Origin: Nocardioides sp. SR21 | GTDB taxonomy: Bacteria > Actinomycetota > Actinomycetes > Propionibacteriales > Nocardioidaceae | Length of the DNA: 64,000 nucleotides | Direction: 5' to 3' | Assembly (NCBI RefSeq): GCF_022761125.1 | Contig: NZ_JAKWJR010000009.1 | Location: 124,001 to 188,000 of the forward strand | Shown here: positions 1 to 8,748 of the stretch, piece by piece | Layout of the letters: every line of letters starts with the position of its first letter | Position numbering within the stretch: the stretch's first letter is position 1 | Position numbers and translations under genes: made by a program | The notes under the pieces: generated by a model | What the model saw: only the letters and a program-made list of their open reading frames with translations | Databases searched by the model: none | Told to the model about the DNA's origin: nothing

Positions 1-1
1 C

Positions 2-1000
2 GGCGACGTGATCGCGCTGCCGACGGGCGCGACCCCCGTCGACTTCGCCTACGCCGTGCACACCGAGGTCGGCCACCGCACCATCGGCGCCCGCGTCAAC
101 GGCCGCCTCGTGCCGCTGGAGTCGGCGCTCGAGAACGGCGACGTCGTCGAGGTCTTCACGTCCAAGGGCCCCAACGCCGGCCCGTCGCGCGACTGGCTCG
201 GCTTCGTGAAGTCGCCGCGCGCCCGCTCCAAGATCCGCCAGTGGTTCACCAAGGAGCGGCGCGAGGAGGCGATCGACCAGGGCAAGGAGCAGATCGCCAA
301 GCTGATGCGCAAGGAGGGGCTGCCGCTCAAGCGGCTCATGTCCCACGAGTCGCTGATGCTGGCGGCGGTCCACTTCAAGCTCGCCGACGTCTCGGCCCTG
401 TACGCCGCGGTCGGTGAGGGCAACCTGTCCGCGCAGGCCGTCGTGCGCCGGGTCATCGACGTGCACGGCGGCGACGACGGTGCGGCCGAGGACCTCGCCG
501 AGGGCGTGACGATCACCAGTCGTCGTACCCGCTCCAAGGTGCAGTCCGGCGGCGACTCGGGCGTGATCGTCAAGGGCGCGCCCGACGTGTGGGTGAAGCT
601 CGCCAAGTGTTGTACGCCGGTGCCGCCCGACCCGATCCTCGGTTTCGTGACCAAGGGCGGGGGAGTGTCGGTGCACCGGCAGAACTGCACCAACGCCAAG
701 AGCCTGCAGGCGCAGTCCGAGCGGCTGCTCGACGTCGAGTGGGCGCCGACCGGCCAGTCCAGCTTCCTGGTGAACATCCAGGTCGAGGCGCTCGACCGGG
801 CCCGGCTGCTCTCCGACATCACGATGGCGCTCTCCGACGCCCACGTCGACATCCTCAGCGCGAACCTCTCCACCACTCGCGACCGGGTCGCGAAGAGCCG
901 CTTCACGTTCGAGATGGCCGAGGCCAAGCACCTCGACAGCGTCCTCAAGGCCGTCCGAGGTGTTCCCGGCGTCTTCGACGCCTACCGCGTGACCCAGTAG
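2..1000 (+). CDS. relA: (p)ppGpp synthetase/hydrolase RelA/SpoT family, C-terminal part (5' end outside window)
   Basis: The reading frame is open from the first bases, so the gene starts upstream and only about 333 residues of the regulatory half are seen. A TGS domain comes first (motif [20 protein letters not shown]). Then comes a conserved cysteine segment ([18 protein letters not shown] ending HRQNC), typical of the zinc-finger/conserved-cysteine domain, and a C-terminal ACT domain over roughly the last 80 residues. In long RSH proteins these domains sense the ribosome and amino acid state and control alarmone synthesis and hydrolysis. The catalytic domains are not visible, so synthetase and hydrolase status cannot be judged here. 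Actinobacteria usually carry one bifunctional Rel. Confidence 0.93.
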   Translation, partial: GDVIALPTGATPVDFAYAVHTEVGHRTIGARVNGRLVPLESALENGDVVEVFTSKGPNAGPSRDWLGFVKSPRARSKIRQWFTKERREEAIDQGKEQIAKLMRKEGLPLKRLMSHESLMLAAVHFKLADVSALYAAVGEGNLSAQAVVRRVIDVHGGDDGAAEDLAEGVTITSRRTRSKVQSGGDSGVIVKGAPDVWVKLAKCCTPVPPDPILGFVTKGGGVSVHRQNCTNAKSLQAQSERLLDVEWAPTGQSSFLVNIQVEALDRARLLSDITMALSDAHVDILSANLSTTRDRVAKSRFTFEMAEAKHLDSVLKAVRGVPGVFDAYRVTQ

Positions 1001-1111
1001 CGCTCCCGGGCGTCCGCGGTGTTGCCGGCGCACTCGTAGCGCTACTTCGTCGCCCCTGCACGCCTGTCTGGACCTCATCGCGGGTTTCCTGCGGACTCGT
1101 CGCAACCGCCC

Positions 1112-1117
1112 TAGCGT
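1112..1117 (+). promoter_or_regulatory. -10 box TAGCGT for a leaderless collagen-like gene
   Basis: TAGCGT fits the TANNNT actinobacterial -10 pattern. It ends 6 nt before the GTG start of the collagen-like gene, which would place the transcription start at or next to the start codon. No clear -35 hexamer is seen. Confidence 0.5.
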
Positions 1118-1123
1118 GCCCGG

Positions 1124-2098
1124 GTGCGGAAGATTCGCCCCTCTGGGAAGGCCGTCCTCGCCGCTGGAGCCATCGCGCTGACCCTCGTGGTCGTCGCGAC
1201 CTCCGGTGCCGTGGCAGGCGCGCTGATCACGTCGAAGGACATCAAGGACAACACGATCAAGTCCCGCGACATCAAGAACGACACCATTCGCAACAAGGAC
1301 ATCCAGGCCGGCGCCGTGTCCTGGGAGAAGTCGCTCGACCAAGCCACCAAGGACCTCATCGAGGGTCTGGCCCAGGCCGGCGCCGCAGGGCCGCCGGGAG
1401 CCACCGGGCCGGCCGGTCCCGCAGGTCCCGCCGGTCCCGCTGGTCCGGCCGGCTCGCAGGGCCCACGAGGCCTTCCGGGTGACGACGCCACCGGCGGAAG
1501 CCTGGTCGCCTGGGACTACTTCGACGGCGACGTGGTCTTCGCGGACGGCATGCTCCCGATCGCCGAGCTGCTCGGTCGGGACGCCCCGATCACCGTCACC
1601 GAGCCGGGCAACTACGTGGTGACGATGCGCGCGGGTGGCACCATCCCCGACGTCGACGTGGAGAGCCCGGACCTCGAGGGGCTGTTCGGTTCACTCGGGC
1701 TGCTGACGCTGGGCACTCCGATCACGCTCGTCGAGGGCTCGGAAGAGGGCCCAGGCGTCGTTCGCGTCGACACGGACGTCCTCAGCCGCTCCTGCATCAA
1801 CCTGATCGTCATGTGCAACGCGACGTTCTCGGTCACGGTGCAGCCCGGCTCACCACTCACGCTCGATCCCCAGCTGATCACCCTGGGTGCAGACCCGTGT
1901 GTCGACGGCCCGATCTCGGAGGGCGCCGACTGCCAGATCCCGGCTCGGGTCCAGGTGCAGGTCTACAAGCTGGCCGGATCCACGGCGGACTGGTCGGAGG
2001 CGGAGACGCTGCCCGTGATCGAGTTCCCGCTCTGCGACTGCTCGGAGAAGCGGGTGCGCAAGGACGTGCGGGGGCTGGTCCAGCAGCTGGTCCAGTAG
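1124..2098 (+). CDS. collagen-like (Gly-X-Y) membrane-anchored or secreted protein
   Basis: This 324-residue protein has a basic N-terminus and a hydrophobic segment at about residues 9-34, a signal peptide or membrane anchor. Residues about 35-62 hold a repeated SKDIKDNTIKSRDI-type motif, common in actinobacterial collagen-like proteins. Residues about 88-120 are Gly-X-Y triplets (GPAGPAGPAG and similar), followed by a roughly 200-residue C-terminal domain with four to six cysteines that I do not recognise. The GTG start is supported by the -10 box 6 nt upstream. A cell-surface structural or adhesive role is inferred from the architecture only. It lies alone between relA and a convergent DUF349 gene. 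Confidence 0.8.
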   Translation: MRKIRPSGKAVLAAGAIALTLVVVATSGAVAGALITSKDIKDNTIKSRDIKNDTIRNKDIQAGAVSWEKSLDQATKDLIEGLAQAGAAGPPGATGPAGPAGPAGPAGPAGSQGPRGLPGDDATGGSLVAWDYFDGDVVFADGMLPIAELLGRDAPITVTEPGNYVVTMRAGGTIPDVDVESPDLEGLFGSLGLLTLGTPITLVEGSEEGPGVVRVDTDVLSRSCINLIVMCNATFSVTVQPGSPLTLDPQLITLGADPCVDGPISEGADCQIPARVQVQVYKLAGSTADWSEAETLPVIEFPLCDCSEKRVRKDVRGLVQQLVQ

Positions 2099-2158
2099 GG
2101 AGAGCCGACGGAGCGGGTCAGCCGGTCCCGACGCGTCTAGCGCGACCTTCGCCACGGA

Positions 2159-3388
2159 CTACGAAGAGAAGTCCGCGCTGGCCCGCTTCGCCATCTCCAG
2201 GAAGGACTGGCGCGAGGCGAGGTTCTCCTCCAGCTCCTTGACCTTCTTCTCGTTCCCAGCTGTGCGCGCCTTCTCCAGGTCGGCCTCGACCTGGGCGATC
2301 GCGGCCTCGAGCTTCGAGACCATGTCGTCGGCGCGCGCCGACTTCTCCGGGTCGGACCGGCGCCACTGCTCGTCCTCGAGGCCGCGGATCTCCTGCTCGA
2401 CCTTGCGGATGCGGCCCTCGAGGTCCTTCATCCGGTCGCGCGGCACCTTGCCGGCCGCGTCCCAGCGGTCGGCGATGTCGCGGAACGCGCGCTTGGCGGC
2501 GTCGAGGTCGGTCACCGGGAGCAGCGCCTCGGCCTCGACGAGGAGCTTCTCCTTGACCTCGGCGTTCGCGGCGAACTCCTGGTCCTGCTCGGCGGCCGCG
2601 GCCTCGCGGGCGCCGAAGAACGTGTCCTGCGCGCCGCGGAAGCGCTTCCAGAGCGCGTCGTCGACCTCGCGCGGCGCGGGGCCGGCGGCCTTCCACTGCC
2701 GCATCAGCTCGCGGTAGCGCGCCGCCGTCGGACCCCAGTCGGTCGAGCCGGCGAGCTCCTCGGCCTCGGTCGCGAGCCGCTCCTTCACGCCGCGGGCCGC
2801 GTCGCGCTTCTCGTGCTGCTCGGAGAAGTGCGCCTTGCGGCGGCGGGTGTACGAGGTGCGCGCGGTCGAGAACCGGCGCCACAGCGCGTCGTCGGACGCG
2901 CGATCGATGCGAGGGAGCGCCTTCCACTCGTCGAGCAGCTCGCGCATCCGGTTCGCGCCGTGCCGCCAGTCGGAGCCCTCGGCGAGCTTCTCCGCCTCGG
3001 CGACGATCTTCTCCTTGCCTTCGCGCGACTCCGCGGAGCGCTGCGCCCGCTCGGCCTTGCGGGCCTCGCGCTGCTCGTCGAGGACGGGCGTCAGCGCGTC
3101 CAGCCGGGCGACCAGCGACGCCAGGTCGCCGACGGCGTTGGCCTCGGCCACCTGGGTGCGCACCGTGCGGACCGATGCGCCGGCCTCCTCGGGCGACATC
3201 ACGCCGGACTTGATCCGCTGCTCCAGCAGGTCGACCTCGAAGGCGAGCGCGTCGTACCGCTCGGTGAAGAAGCGCAGTGCTTCCTCGGGTGTGCCCTCGG
3301 GGTACTGCCCGACGGATCGCTCGCCGTCACCGGTTCGTACGTAGACGGTGCCGTCGTCGTCGACGCGGCCCCAATCGTGGCTTGTCAC
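2159..3388 (-). CDS. DUF349 repeat protein
   Basis: This 409-residue highly charged protein carries at least three DUF349 units of about 75 residues, recognisable by DW(R/G)..A.R.RELLDEWKA and DDALW.RF..AR motifs, followed by a coiled-coil C-terminus rich in Glu, Lys and Ala. The family is widespread in actinobacteria next to relA/hisS and its biochemical role is not established. The GTG start (complement of CAC at 3386-3388) gives an N-terminus MTSHDWGRVDDDGTVYVRTG that matches family members as I know them. The gene is convergent with the collagen-like gene. A TAGCAT box on the minus strand at 3427-3432 may be its -10, giving a leader of about 30 nt. Confidence 0.85.
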   Translation of the reverse strand: MTSHDWGRVDDDGTVYVRTGDGERSVGQYPEGTPEEALRFFTERYDALAFEVDLLEQRIKSGVMSPEEAGASVRTVRTQVAEANAVGDLASLVARLDALTPVLDEQREARKAERAQRSAESREGKEKIVAEAEKLAEGSDWRHGANRMRELLDEWKALPRIDRASDDALWRRFSTARTSYTRRRKAHFSEQHEKRDAARGVKERLATEAEELAGSTDWGPTAARYRELMRQWKAAGPAPREVDDALWKRFRGAQDTFFGAREAAAAEQDQEFAANAEVKEKLLVEAEALLPVTDLDAAKRAFRDIADRWDAAGKVPRDRMKDLEGRIRKVEQEIRGLEDEQWRRSDPEKSARADDMVSKLEAAIAQVEADLEKARTAGNEKKVKELEENLASRQSFLEMAKRASADFSS

Positions 3389-3632
3389 TGGATGCGCTCC
3401 GCTCGCTCAGGTCGTTGCGGTGCCCATGCTAGTCACGGAGGCGGGTCGCCCGCCGAGACGTTGCACCGGTCGGAACGCCTTTACCTGCCATTCCGACCAC
3501 CCCTGCAGGTCATACCGCGTGTCCGCCTGCCGCCTGCACGATCGACGTGAGCGGTCGCCGCGAGCGCTCCCCGAAGACCTGACGACGGTGGACGATGCCG
3601 TCGGGCTGAAGTCCCAGGGGGCTGGGGAGGTC

Positions 3633-3662
3633 GGGCAGCGTCGCACCGGTGCGGCGCTGCCC
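3633..3662. repeat. 30-bp near-perfect palindrome
   Basis: GGGCAGCG at 3633-3640 is the reverse complement of CGCTGCCC at 3655-3662. The 12 bases between 3642 and 3653 are themselves a perfect palindrome (CGCACCGGTGCG). The only non-Watson-Crick pair is T3641/G3654, a wobble in RNA. It ends 12 nt before the -10 box of the MBL gene, so it sits where an upstream activator or repressor site would lie; a cruciform is the alternative. Confidence 0.65.
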
Positions 3663-3674
3663 GGCTGCGCTCGA

Positions 3675-3680
3675 TAGGCT
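3675..3680 (+). promoter_or_regulatory. -10 box TAGGCT for a leaderless MBL hydrolase gene
   Basis: TAGGCT ends 6 nt before the GTG start at 3687, the same spacing as at many other genes in this window. Confidence 0.55.
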
Positions 3681-3686
3681 GCCGGG

Positions 3687-4358
3687 GTGTTGATCGCCGG
3701 TTTCCCCGCAGGTCCGTGGGGCACGAACTGCTACGTCGCCGCCACCGGCCCCGGGAGCGAGTGCGTGGTCATCGACCCCGGCAAGGACGCGGCGGACGGC
3801 GTCGCGGAGGTCGTCCGCGAGCACCGGCTCAAGCCGGTCGCCGTGCTCGTCACCCACGGCCACATCGACCACATGTGGTCCGTCGCCCCGGTCGCCGGGA
3901 CGTACGACGCCACCGCGTGGATCCACCCCGACGACCGGCACCTGCTCGCGGACCCGATGTCCGGGATGTCGCGCGAGACCAGCCAGATGCTCCTGGGCGG
4001 GGACTACCGGTTCGCCGAGCCCGACGACGTGCAGGAGCTCAAGGACCTGCAGGAGCTGGAGCTCGCGGGCCTGCGCTTCGTCGTGGACCACACGCCCGGC
4101 CACACCGCGGGCTCGGTGACGTTCCGCTCGCCGTACGACCGCGAGGACATCTCCGAGGTCATGTTCTCCGGCGACCTGCTCTTCGCGGGCTCGATCGGCC
4201 GCACCGACCTGCCCGGCGGCGACCATCCGACGATGTTGCGCAGCCTCGCCTCCAAGGTGCTGCCGCTGGCCGACGACATCGTGGTGCTGCCCGGGCACGG
4301 CGAGCAGACGTCGATCGGCCGCGAGCGCGCCACCAACCCCTTCCTGCAGGATCTGTGA
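3687..4358 (+). CDS. MBL-fold metallo-hydrolase (glyoxalase II-like)
   Basis: This 223-residue cytosolic enzyme has the metal-binding THGHIDHMWS motif (HxHxDH) near residue 54, a second conserved His in DHTPGHTAGSVTF, an Asp in FSGDLLFAGSIGRTDLPGG and a final His in LPGHGEQTSIGRE. These make up the dinuclear zinc site of hydroxyacylglutathione hydrolase-like proteins. In actinobacteria the substrate is unlikely to be glutathione, so a mycothiol-linked or other thioester is possible; this is not shown by the sequence. It lies 1 nt upstream of hisS and probably shares its transcript, a common actinobacterial arrangement. Confidence 0.88.
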   Translation: MLIAGFPAGPWGTNCYVAATGPGSECVVIDPGKDAADGVAEVVREHRLKPVAVLVTHGHIDHMWSVAPVAGTYDATAWIHPDDRHLLADPMSGMSRETSQMLLGGDYRFAEPDDVQELKDLQELELAGLRFVVDHTPGHTAGSVTFRSPYDREDISEVMFSGDLLFAGSIGRTDLPGGDHPTMLRSLASKVLPLADDIVVLPGHGEQTSIGRERATNPFLQDL

Positions 4359-4359
4359 C

Positions 4360-5718
4360 ATGGCCAAGCCCACCCCGCTGAGCGGGTTCCCTGAGCTCCT
4401 GCCCGAGCAGCGGTTCGTCGAGCAGCAGGTGATCGACACGCTGCGGCGCACCTTCGAGCTGCACGGCTTCGCCGGCATCGAGACCCGCGCGGTCGAGCCG
4501 ATGGACCAGCTGCTGCGCAAGGGGGAGACCTCCAAGGAGGTCTACGTCCTGCGCCGTCTGCAGGAGGAGTCCGCCGAGGGCCACGCCGGGATCGGGCTGC
4601 ACTTCGACCTCACCGTGCCGTTCGCGCGCTACGTCGTCGAGAACGCCGGCAAGCTCGAGTTCCCCTTCCGGCGCTACCAGATCCAGAAGGCGTGGCGCGG
4701 CGAGCGGCCCCAGGAGGGCCGCTATCGCGAGTTCACCCAGGCCGACATCGACGTGGTGATGAAGGACGAGCTGCCCTTCCACTTCGACGTCGAGGTCGCG
4801 CGGGTCATGGCCGAGGGCCTGTCCGGACTGCCGCTGCCGCCGCTGCGGCTGCGGGTCAACAACCGCAAGCTGATCGAGGGCTTCTACCGGGGCATCGGCG
4901 CCGCCGACCCCCAGACCGTCATCACGATCATCGACAAGCTCGACAAGCTGCCCGAGGAGCAGGTCGCCGCGCTGCTCGTCAGCGACGCCGGCCTGAGCGA
5001 GCAGCAGGCCGCGCAGTGCCTGCAGCTCGCGACCATCACGACGTCGGACACCACGTTCGTCGAGCGGGTGCGCGCGCTGGGCGTCCAGCACGAGCTGCTC
5101 GACACCGGTCTCCAGGAGCTCGCCGCGGTCATCGACGGGTGTAGCGCGGTCCGCAGCGACCGGTTCGAGGTCGAGGCCAGCCTCAGCCTCGCCCGCGGGC
5201 TCGACTACTACACCGGCACGGTCTTCGAGATCTACATGGTCGGCTACGAGTTCCTGAAGTCCGTCGGCGGCGGCGGGCGGTACGACGCCCTCGCGTCCGA
5301 CGGGCGGTCGACGTACCCCGGCGTCGGCATCTCCTTCGGCATCTCCCGCACGCTGGTGCCGCTGATGAGCCGCGGCCTGCTGGCCGCCGACCGCAAGGTG
5401 CCGAGCACGGTGCTGGTCGCGCTGGTCGACGAGGAGAGCCGTCCCGAGAGCGATGCGATCGCGAGCGCGCTGCGCAGCCGGGGCATCTCGTGTGAGGTCG
5501 CGGTCAGCGCCCAGAAGTTCGGCAAGCAGATCCGCTACGCGGAGCGCCGGGGCATCCCGTTCGTCTGGTTCACCAACGCCGACGGCGGCCATGAGGTCAA
5601 GGACATCCGATCGGGGGAGCAGGTGGCCGCGGACCCGGCGACCTGGACCCCACCCAACGAGGACCTGCGACCGCAGGTACTGACGGTCTCGACAAGCTCG
5701 ACCACCGAGGAGATTTAA
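4360..5718 (+). CDS. hisS: histidyl-tRNA synthetase
   Basis: This class II synthetase of 452 residues charges tRNA-His. Motif 2 lies at about residues 104-127 ([20 protein letters not shown]) and the histidine-specific [10 protein letters not shown] loop at about 276-285. An anticodon-binding domain fills the last 100 or so residues. The ATG start follows the MBL stop by one base. The last dozen codons ([11 protein letters not shown]) lie inside a REP-like sequence at 5684-5708 that recurs in pyrD, so the natural C-terminus seems to have been extended or replaced by a repeat. aspS follows after 1 nt, forming a tRNA-charging operon. Confidence 0.96.
   Translation: MAKPTPLSGFPELLPEQRFVEQQVIDTLRRTFELHGFAGIETRAVEPMDQLLRKGETSKEVYVLRRLQEESAEGHAGIGLHFDLTVPFARYVVENAGKLEFPFRRYQIQKAWRGERPQEGRYREFTQADIDVVMKDELPFHFDVEVARVMAEGLSGLPLPPLRLRVNNRKLIEGFYRGIGAADPQTVITIIDKLDKLPEEQVAALLVSDAGLSEQQAAQCLQLATITTSDTTFVERVRALGVQHELLDTGLQELAAVIDGCSAVRSDRFEVEASLSLARGLDYYTGTVFEIYMVGYEFLKSVGGGGRYDALASDGRSTYPGVGISFGISRTLVPLMSRGLLAADRKVPSTVLVALVDEESRPESDAIASALRSRGISCEVAVSAQKFGKQIRYAERRGIPFVWFTNADGGHEVKDIRSGEQVAADPATWTPPNEDLRPQVLTVSTSSTTEEI
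5684..5708 (-). repeat. REP-like element at the 3' end of hisS
   Basis: Read on the minus strand the element is TCGGTGGTCGAGC, TTG, TCGAGACCG. The first 13 bases and the following TCGAGA match the insert inside pyrD at 42738-42769. The halves GGTCTCGA and TCGACCACC are partly self-complementary. Actinobacterial genomes often carry such short dispersed palindromes; here it supplies the last codons of hisS. Confidence 0.55.
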
Positions 5719-5719
5719 C

Positions 5720-7492
5720 GTGATCCGCACCCATGACGCGGGCGCCCTGCGCGCCGAGCACGTCGGCCAGACCGTGACCCTCGCCGGGTGGGTGGCCAAC
5801 CGTCGCGATCACGGCGGCGTCGCCTTCATCGACCTCCGCGAGGCGAGTGGCGTCGTCCAGGTCGTCATCCGTGACGAGGCCGTCGCCCACCACCTGCGCG
5901 CCGAGTACTGCCTCAAGGTCACCGGTGAGGTGACCGCGCGCAAGGAGGGCAACGAGAACCCCAACCTCGCGACCGGCGCGATCGAGCTCGTCGCGAGCGA
6001 GGTCGAGGTGCTCAGCGCCGCCGCGCCGCTGCCGTTCCCGATCAGCGACCACATCGACGTCGGTGAGGAGGCCCGGCTCAAGCACCGCTACCTCGACCTG
6101 CGCCGTACCGCCCCCAACGAGGCGATCCGCCTGCGCAGCAAGGTGAACAAGGCCGCGCGCGACGTCCTCGACCAGCACGACTTCGTCGAGATCGAGACGC
6201 CGACGCTGACCCGTTCGACGCCCGAGGGCGCGCGCGACTTCCTGGTGCCGGCGCGGCTGCGCCCCGGCAGCTGGTACGCCCTGCCGCAGAGCCCGCAGCT
6301 GTTCAAGCAGCTGCTGATGGTCGCCGGCATGGAGCGCTACTTCCAGATCGCGCGCTGCTACCGCGACGAGGACTTCCGCGCCGACCGGCAGCCGGAGTTC
6401 ACCCAGCTCGACATCGAGATGAGCTTCGTCGAGCAGGACGACGTCATCGCGATCGCCGAGGAGATCCTGGTCGCGCTCTGGAAGCTGATCGGCCACGACG
6501 TGCCGACCCCGCTGACCCGGATGACCTACGCCGACGCGATGGCCCGCTACGGCTCCGACAAGCCGGACCTGCGGATGGGTCAGGAGCTCGTCGACTGCAC
6601 CGAGTACTTCCAGGACACGCCGTTCCGCGTCTTCCAGTCGCAGTACGTCGGCGCGGTCGTGATGCCAGGGGGAGCGAGCCAGCCCCGCAAGCAGCTCGAC
6701 GCCTGGCAGGAGTGGGCCAAGCAGCGCGGCGCCAAGGGCCTCGCGTACGTCCTGGTCCAGGAGGACGGCGAGCTGACCGGCCCGGTCTCGAAGAACATCT
6801 CCGAGGAGGAGAAGGCCGGCCTGGCCGCGCACGTCGGCGCGAAGCCGGGGGACTGCGTCTTCTTCGCCGCCGGCCTGGTGAAGCCCAGCCGGGCGCTGCT
6901 CGGCGCCGCCCGCCTCGAGATCGGCCGCCGCTGCGGCCTGATCGACGAGAACGAGTGGAGCTTCCTCTGGGTGGTCGACGCCCCGCTCTTCGAGCCCGCC
7001 GACGACGCGACGGCCGCCGGTGACGTCGCGGTCGGCAGCGGCGCCTGGACCGCGGTGCACCACGCGTTCACCTCGCCCCAGGACCTCGAGAGCTTCGACC
7101 AGGACCCGGGCAACGCCCTGGCGTGGGCCTACGACATCGTCTGCAACGGCAACGAGATCGGCGGCGGGTCGATCCGTATCCACCGCGGGGACATCCAGAA
7201 GCGCGTGTTCGCGACCATGGGCATCTCCGAGGAGGAGGCCGACGAGAAGTTCGGCTTCCTCCTCGAGGCGTTCAAGTACGGCGCGCCGCCGCACGGCGGG
7301 ATCGCGTTCGGCTGGGACCGGATCGTCTCCCTGCTGGCCCGCACCGAGTCGATCCGTGACGTGATCGCGTTCCCGAAGTCGGGCGGCGGTTACGACCCGC
7401 TCACCGCAGCACCTGCGGCGATCACGGCCGAGCAGCGCAAGGAGGCCGGTGTGGACGCGAAGCCGACGCAGAGCCTCCCGCCGGAGAGCTGA
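5720..7492 (+). CDS. aspS: aspartyl-tRNA synthetase
   Basis: This 590-residue class II enzyme has an N-terminal OB fold that binds the anticodon ([20 protein letters not shown]). Motif 2 ([20 protein letters not shown]) lies near residue 215. A bacterial GAD-type insertion follows in the middle, and motif 3 lies near the C-terminus ([15 protein letters not shown]). Length is normal for bacterial AspRS. The GTG start follows the hisS stop by one base. Whether it also charges tRNA-Asn cannot be told from the window. Confidence 0.96.
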   Translation: MIRTHDAGALRAEHVGQTVTLAGWVANRRDHGGVAFIDLREASGVVQVVIRDEAVAHHLRAEYCLKVTGEVTARKEGNENPNLATGAIELVASEVEVLSAAAPLPFPISDHIDVGEEARLKHRYLDLRRTAPNEAIRLRSKVNKAARDVLDQHDFVEIETPTLTRSTPEGARDFLVPARLRPGSWYALPQSPQLFKQLLMVAGMERYFQIARCYRDEDFRADRQPEFTQLDIEMSFVEQDDVIAIAEEILVALWKLIGHDVPTPLTRMTYADAMARYGSDKPDLRMGQELVDCTEYFQDTPFRVFQSQYVGAVVMPGGASQPRKQLDAWQEWAKQRGAKGLAYVLVQEDGELTGPVSKNISEEEKAGLAAHVGAKPGDCVFFAAGLVKPSRALLGAARLEIGRRCGLIDENEWSFLWVVDAPLFEPADDATAAGDVAVGSGAWTAVHHAFTSPQDLESFDQDPGNALAWAYDIVCNGNEIGGGSIRIHRGDIQKRVFATMGISEEEADEKFGFLLEAFKYGAPPHGGIAFGWDRIVSLLARTESIRDVIAFPKSGGGYDPLTAAPAAITAEQRKEAGVDAKPTQSLPPES

Positions 7493-7568
7493 TCCGGCGG
7501 ACGCGTCGGTGAACGCGTCGAGACCAGATCGTTACACGTCCAAGACCCGATGTTGCGCTGGCGTCACA

Positions 7569-7574
7569 TAGAGT
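7569..7574 (+). promoter_or_regulatory. candidate -10 box TAGAGT upstream of the peptide importer
   Basis: TAGAGT lies about 90 nt upstream of the permease start in the 169-bp gap after aspS. No -35 at good spacing is seen. It is the best TANNNT match in the gap, so the operon would have a leader of roughly 80 nt. Confidence 0.3.
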
Positions 7575-7661
7575 CACTGCGGTCGCCGGCCCCCGCGCCG
7601 CCCGCAATCCGGGCGATCCGCCCCCGACGACGAGCAACAGATCCGAGAAGACAGAGGTGCC

Positions 7662-8675
7662 ATGACGGTTCAGGCTTCCAACCTGGAGAGTGAACACCTG
7701 CCCGACCCCACCGGTGCGCCGGAGGGAGACCTCAGCAAGGTCGCCGGCCAGTCCCCGACTCGCCTGGCGATCGGACGGTTCCGCAAGGACCGGCTCTCGA
7801 TGATCTCGTTCGCCGTCGTCTGCAGCTACATGCTCGCGGCGATCGCGGCTCCCTTTCTGGTGAAGTTCGGCGTGCTCGACCCGTTCAGCTTCAACAACGA
7901 CCTGATCGACCCGAACACCGGTGGTCTGCCCATCGGCAGGTTCGGCGGCATCAGCTGGGACCACCCGCTCGGCGTCGAGCCCGGCACGGGTCGCGACCTG
8001 CTGTCGCGGATCTGGTACGGCATCACCTTCTCGCTGATCATCGCGCTCTCCGCGACCGCGATCGCGATCGTGCTCGGCACGGTGCTCGGCATCGTCGCCG
8101 GCTTCTCCGGCGGTTGGCTCGACTCGCTGATCGGCCGGGGCATCGACCTGACGCTGTCGTTCCCGCAGACCCTGATGCTGCTGGCGCTCTCCAGCCTCGC
8201 GATCGAGTTCATCACCGACGACCTGCACATCCCGGCCGGTGACGTCGCGAACGCGTTCTACGTGATCGTGGTCCTCGGACTGTTCGGCTGGCCCGGCATC
8301 GCCCGGCTCATGCGCGGCCAGGTCCTCTCGGTGCGCGAGCGCGAGTTCGTCGACGCGGCCCTGCTGATCGGTGCTCCCAAGCGGCGGATCTACTTCAAGG
8401 AGATCCTGCCGAACCTCTGGGCCCCGCTGCTGGTCACGTTCACGCTGACCATGCCGATCTACGTCTCGGCCGAGGCGGCCCTGAGCTACCTCAACGTCGG
8501 CATCAAGCCGCCGACGCCGACGCTGGGCAACGTCTTGCGCAGCTCGATCCTCTACTCCAGCGCGGACTTCCTGTTCTTCTTCGCGCCGGCGTTCCTGATC
8601 ATGGTCATCGTCGTCAGCTTCAACCTGCTCGGCGATGGCATCCGCGACGCGCTCGACCCGAAGGCCGCGCGTTGA
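7662..8675 (+). CDS. peptide ABC transporter permease, DppC/OppC type
   Basis: This 337-residue inner membrane permease has a cytosolic N-terminal extension (residues 1-45), about six membrane segments and the EAA-type contact loop for the ATPase (ERERE..DAALLIGAPKRRIYFKEILPN region). AEAALSYLNVGIKPPTPTLG near the C-terminus is typical of DppC/OppC. An ATG start follows GAGGTGCC. It is the first gene of a five-gene importer, placed before the binding protein, whereas the usual order has B then C. Confidence 0.92.
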   Translation: MTVQASNLESEHLPDPTGAPEGDLSKVAGQSPTRLAIGRFRKDRLSMISFAVVCSYMLAAIAAPFLVKFGVLDPFSFNNDLIDPNTGGLPIGRFGGISWDHPLGVEPGTGRDLLSRIWYGITFSLIIALSATAIAIVLGTVLGIVAGFSGGWLDSLIGRGIDLTLSFPQTLMLLALSSLAIEFITDDLHIPAGDVANAFYVIVVLGLFGWPGIARLMRGQVLSVREREFVDAALLIGAPKRRIYFKEILPNLWAPLLVTFTLTMPIYVSAEAALSYLNVGIKPPTPTLGNVLRSSILYSSADFLFFFAPAFLIMVIVVSFNLLGDGIRDALDPKAAR

Positions 8676-8748
8676 CCCCGATCTTCGGCGACAGAAAGTC
8701 GCCGAATGTGCCGCCGCTCCTGGCGCGTCACACACTCAAGGAGAAGTA

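Larger units (their letters stand above)
3389..3686. other. intergenic region without a gene, holding a perfect palindrome
   Basis: No convincing reading frame is present. The stretch separates the divergent DUF349 and MBL-hydrolase genes. Close to the latter lies a long perfect inverted repeat (3633-3662, listed separately). The sequence next to the DUF349 start (3391-3411) reads on the minus strand as a GAGCGAGCGGAGCGC-like string, resembling the repeat inserted in the rib operon near 62.95 kb. Confidence 0.6.

Noticed and set aside
3407..4535. Minus-strand frames opposite the MBL gene and hisS
   Set aside because: These overlap a well-supported metallo-hydrolase and synthetase and contain no motif.
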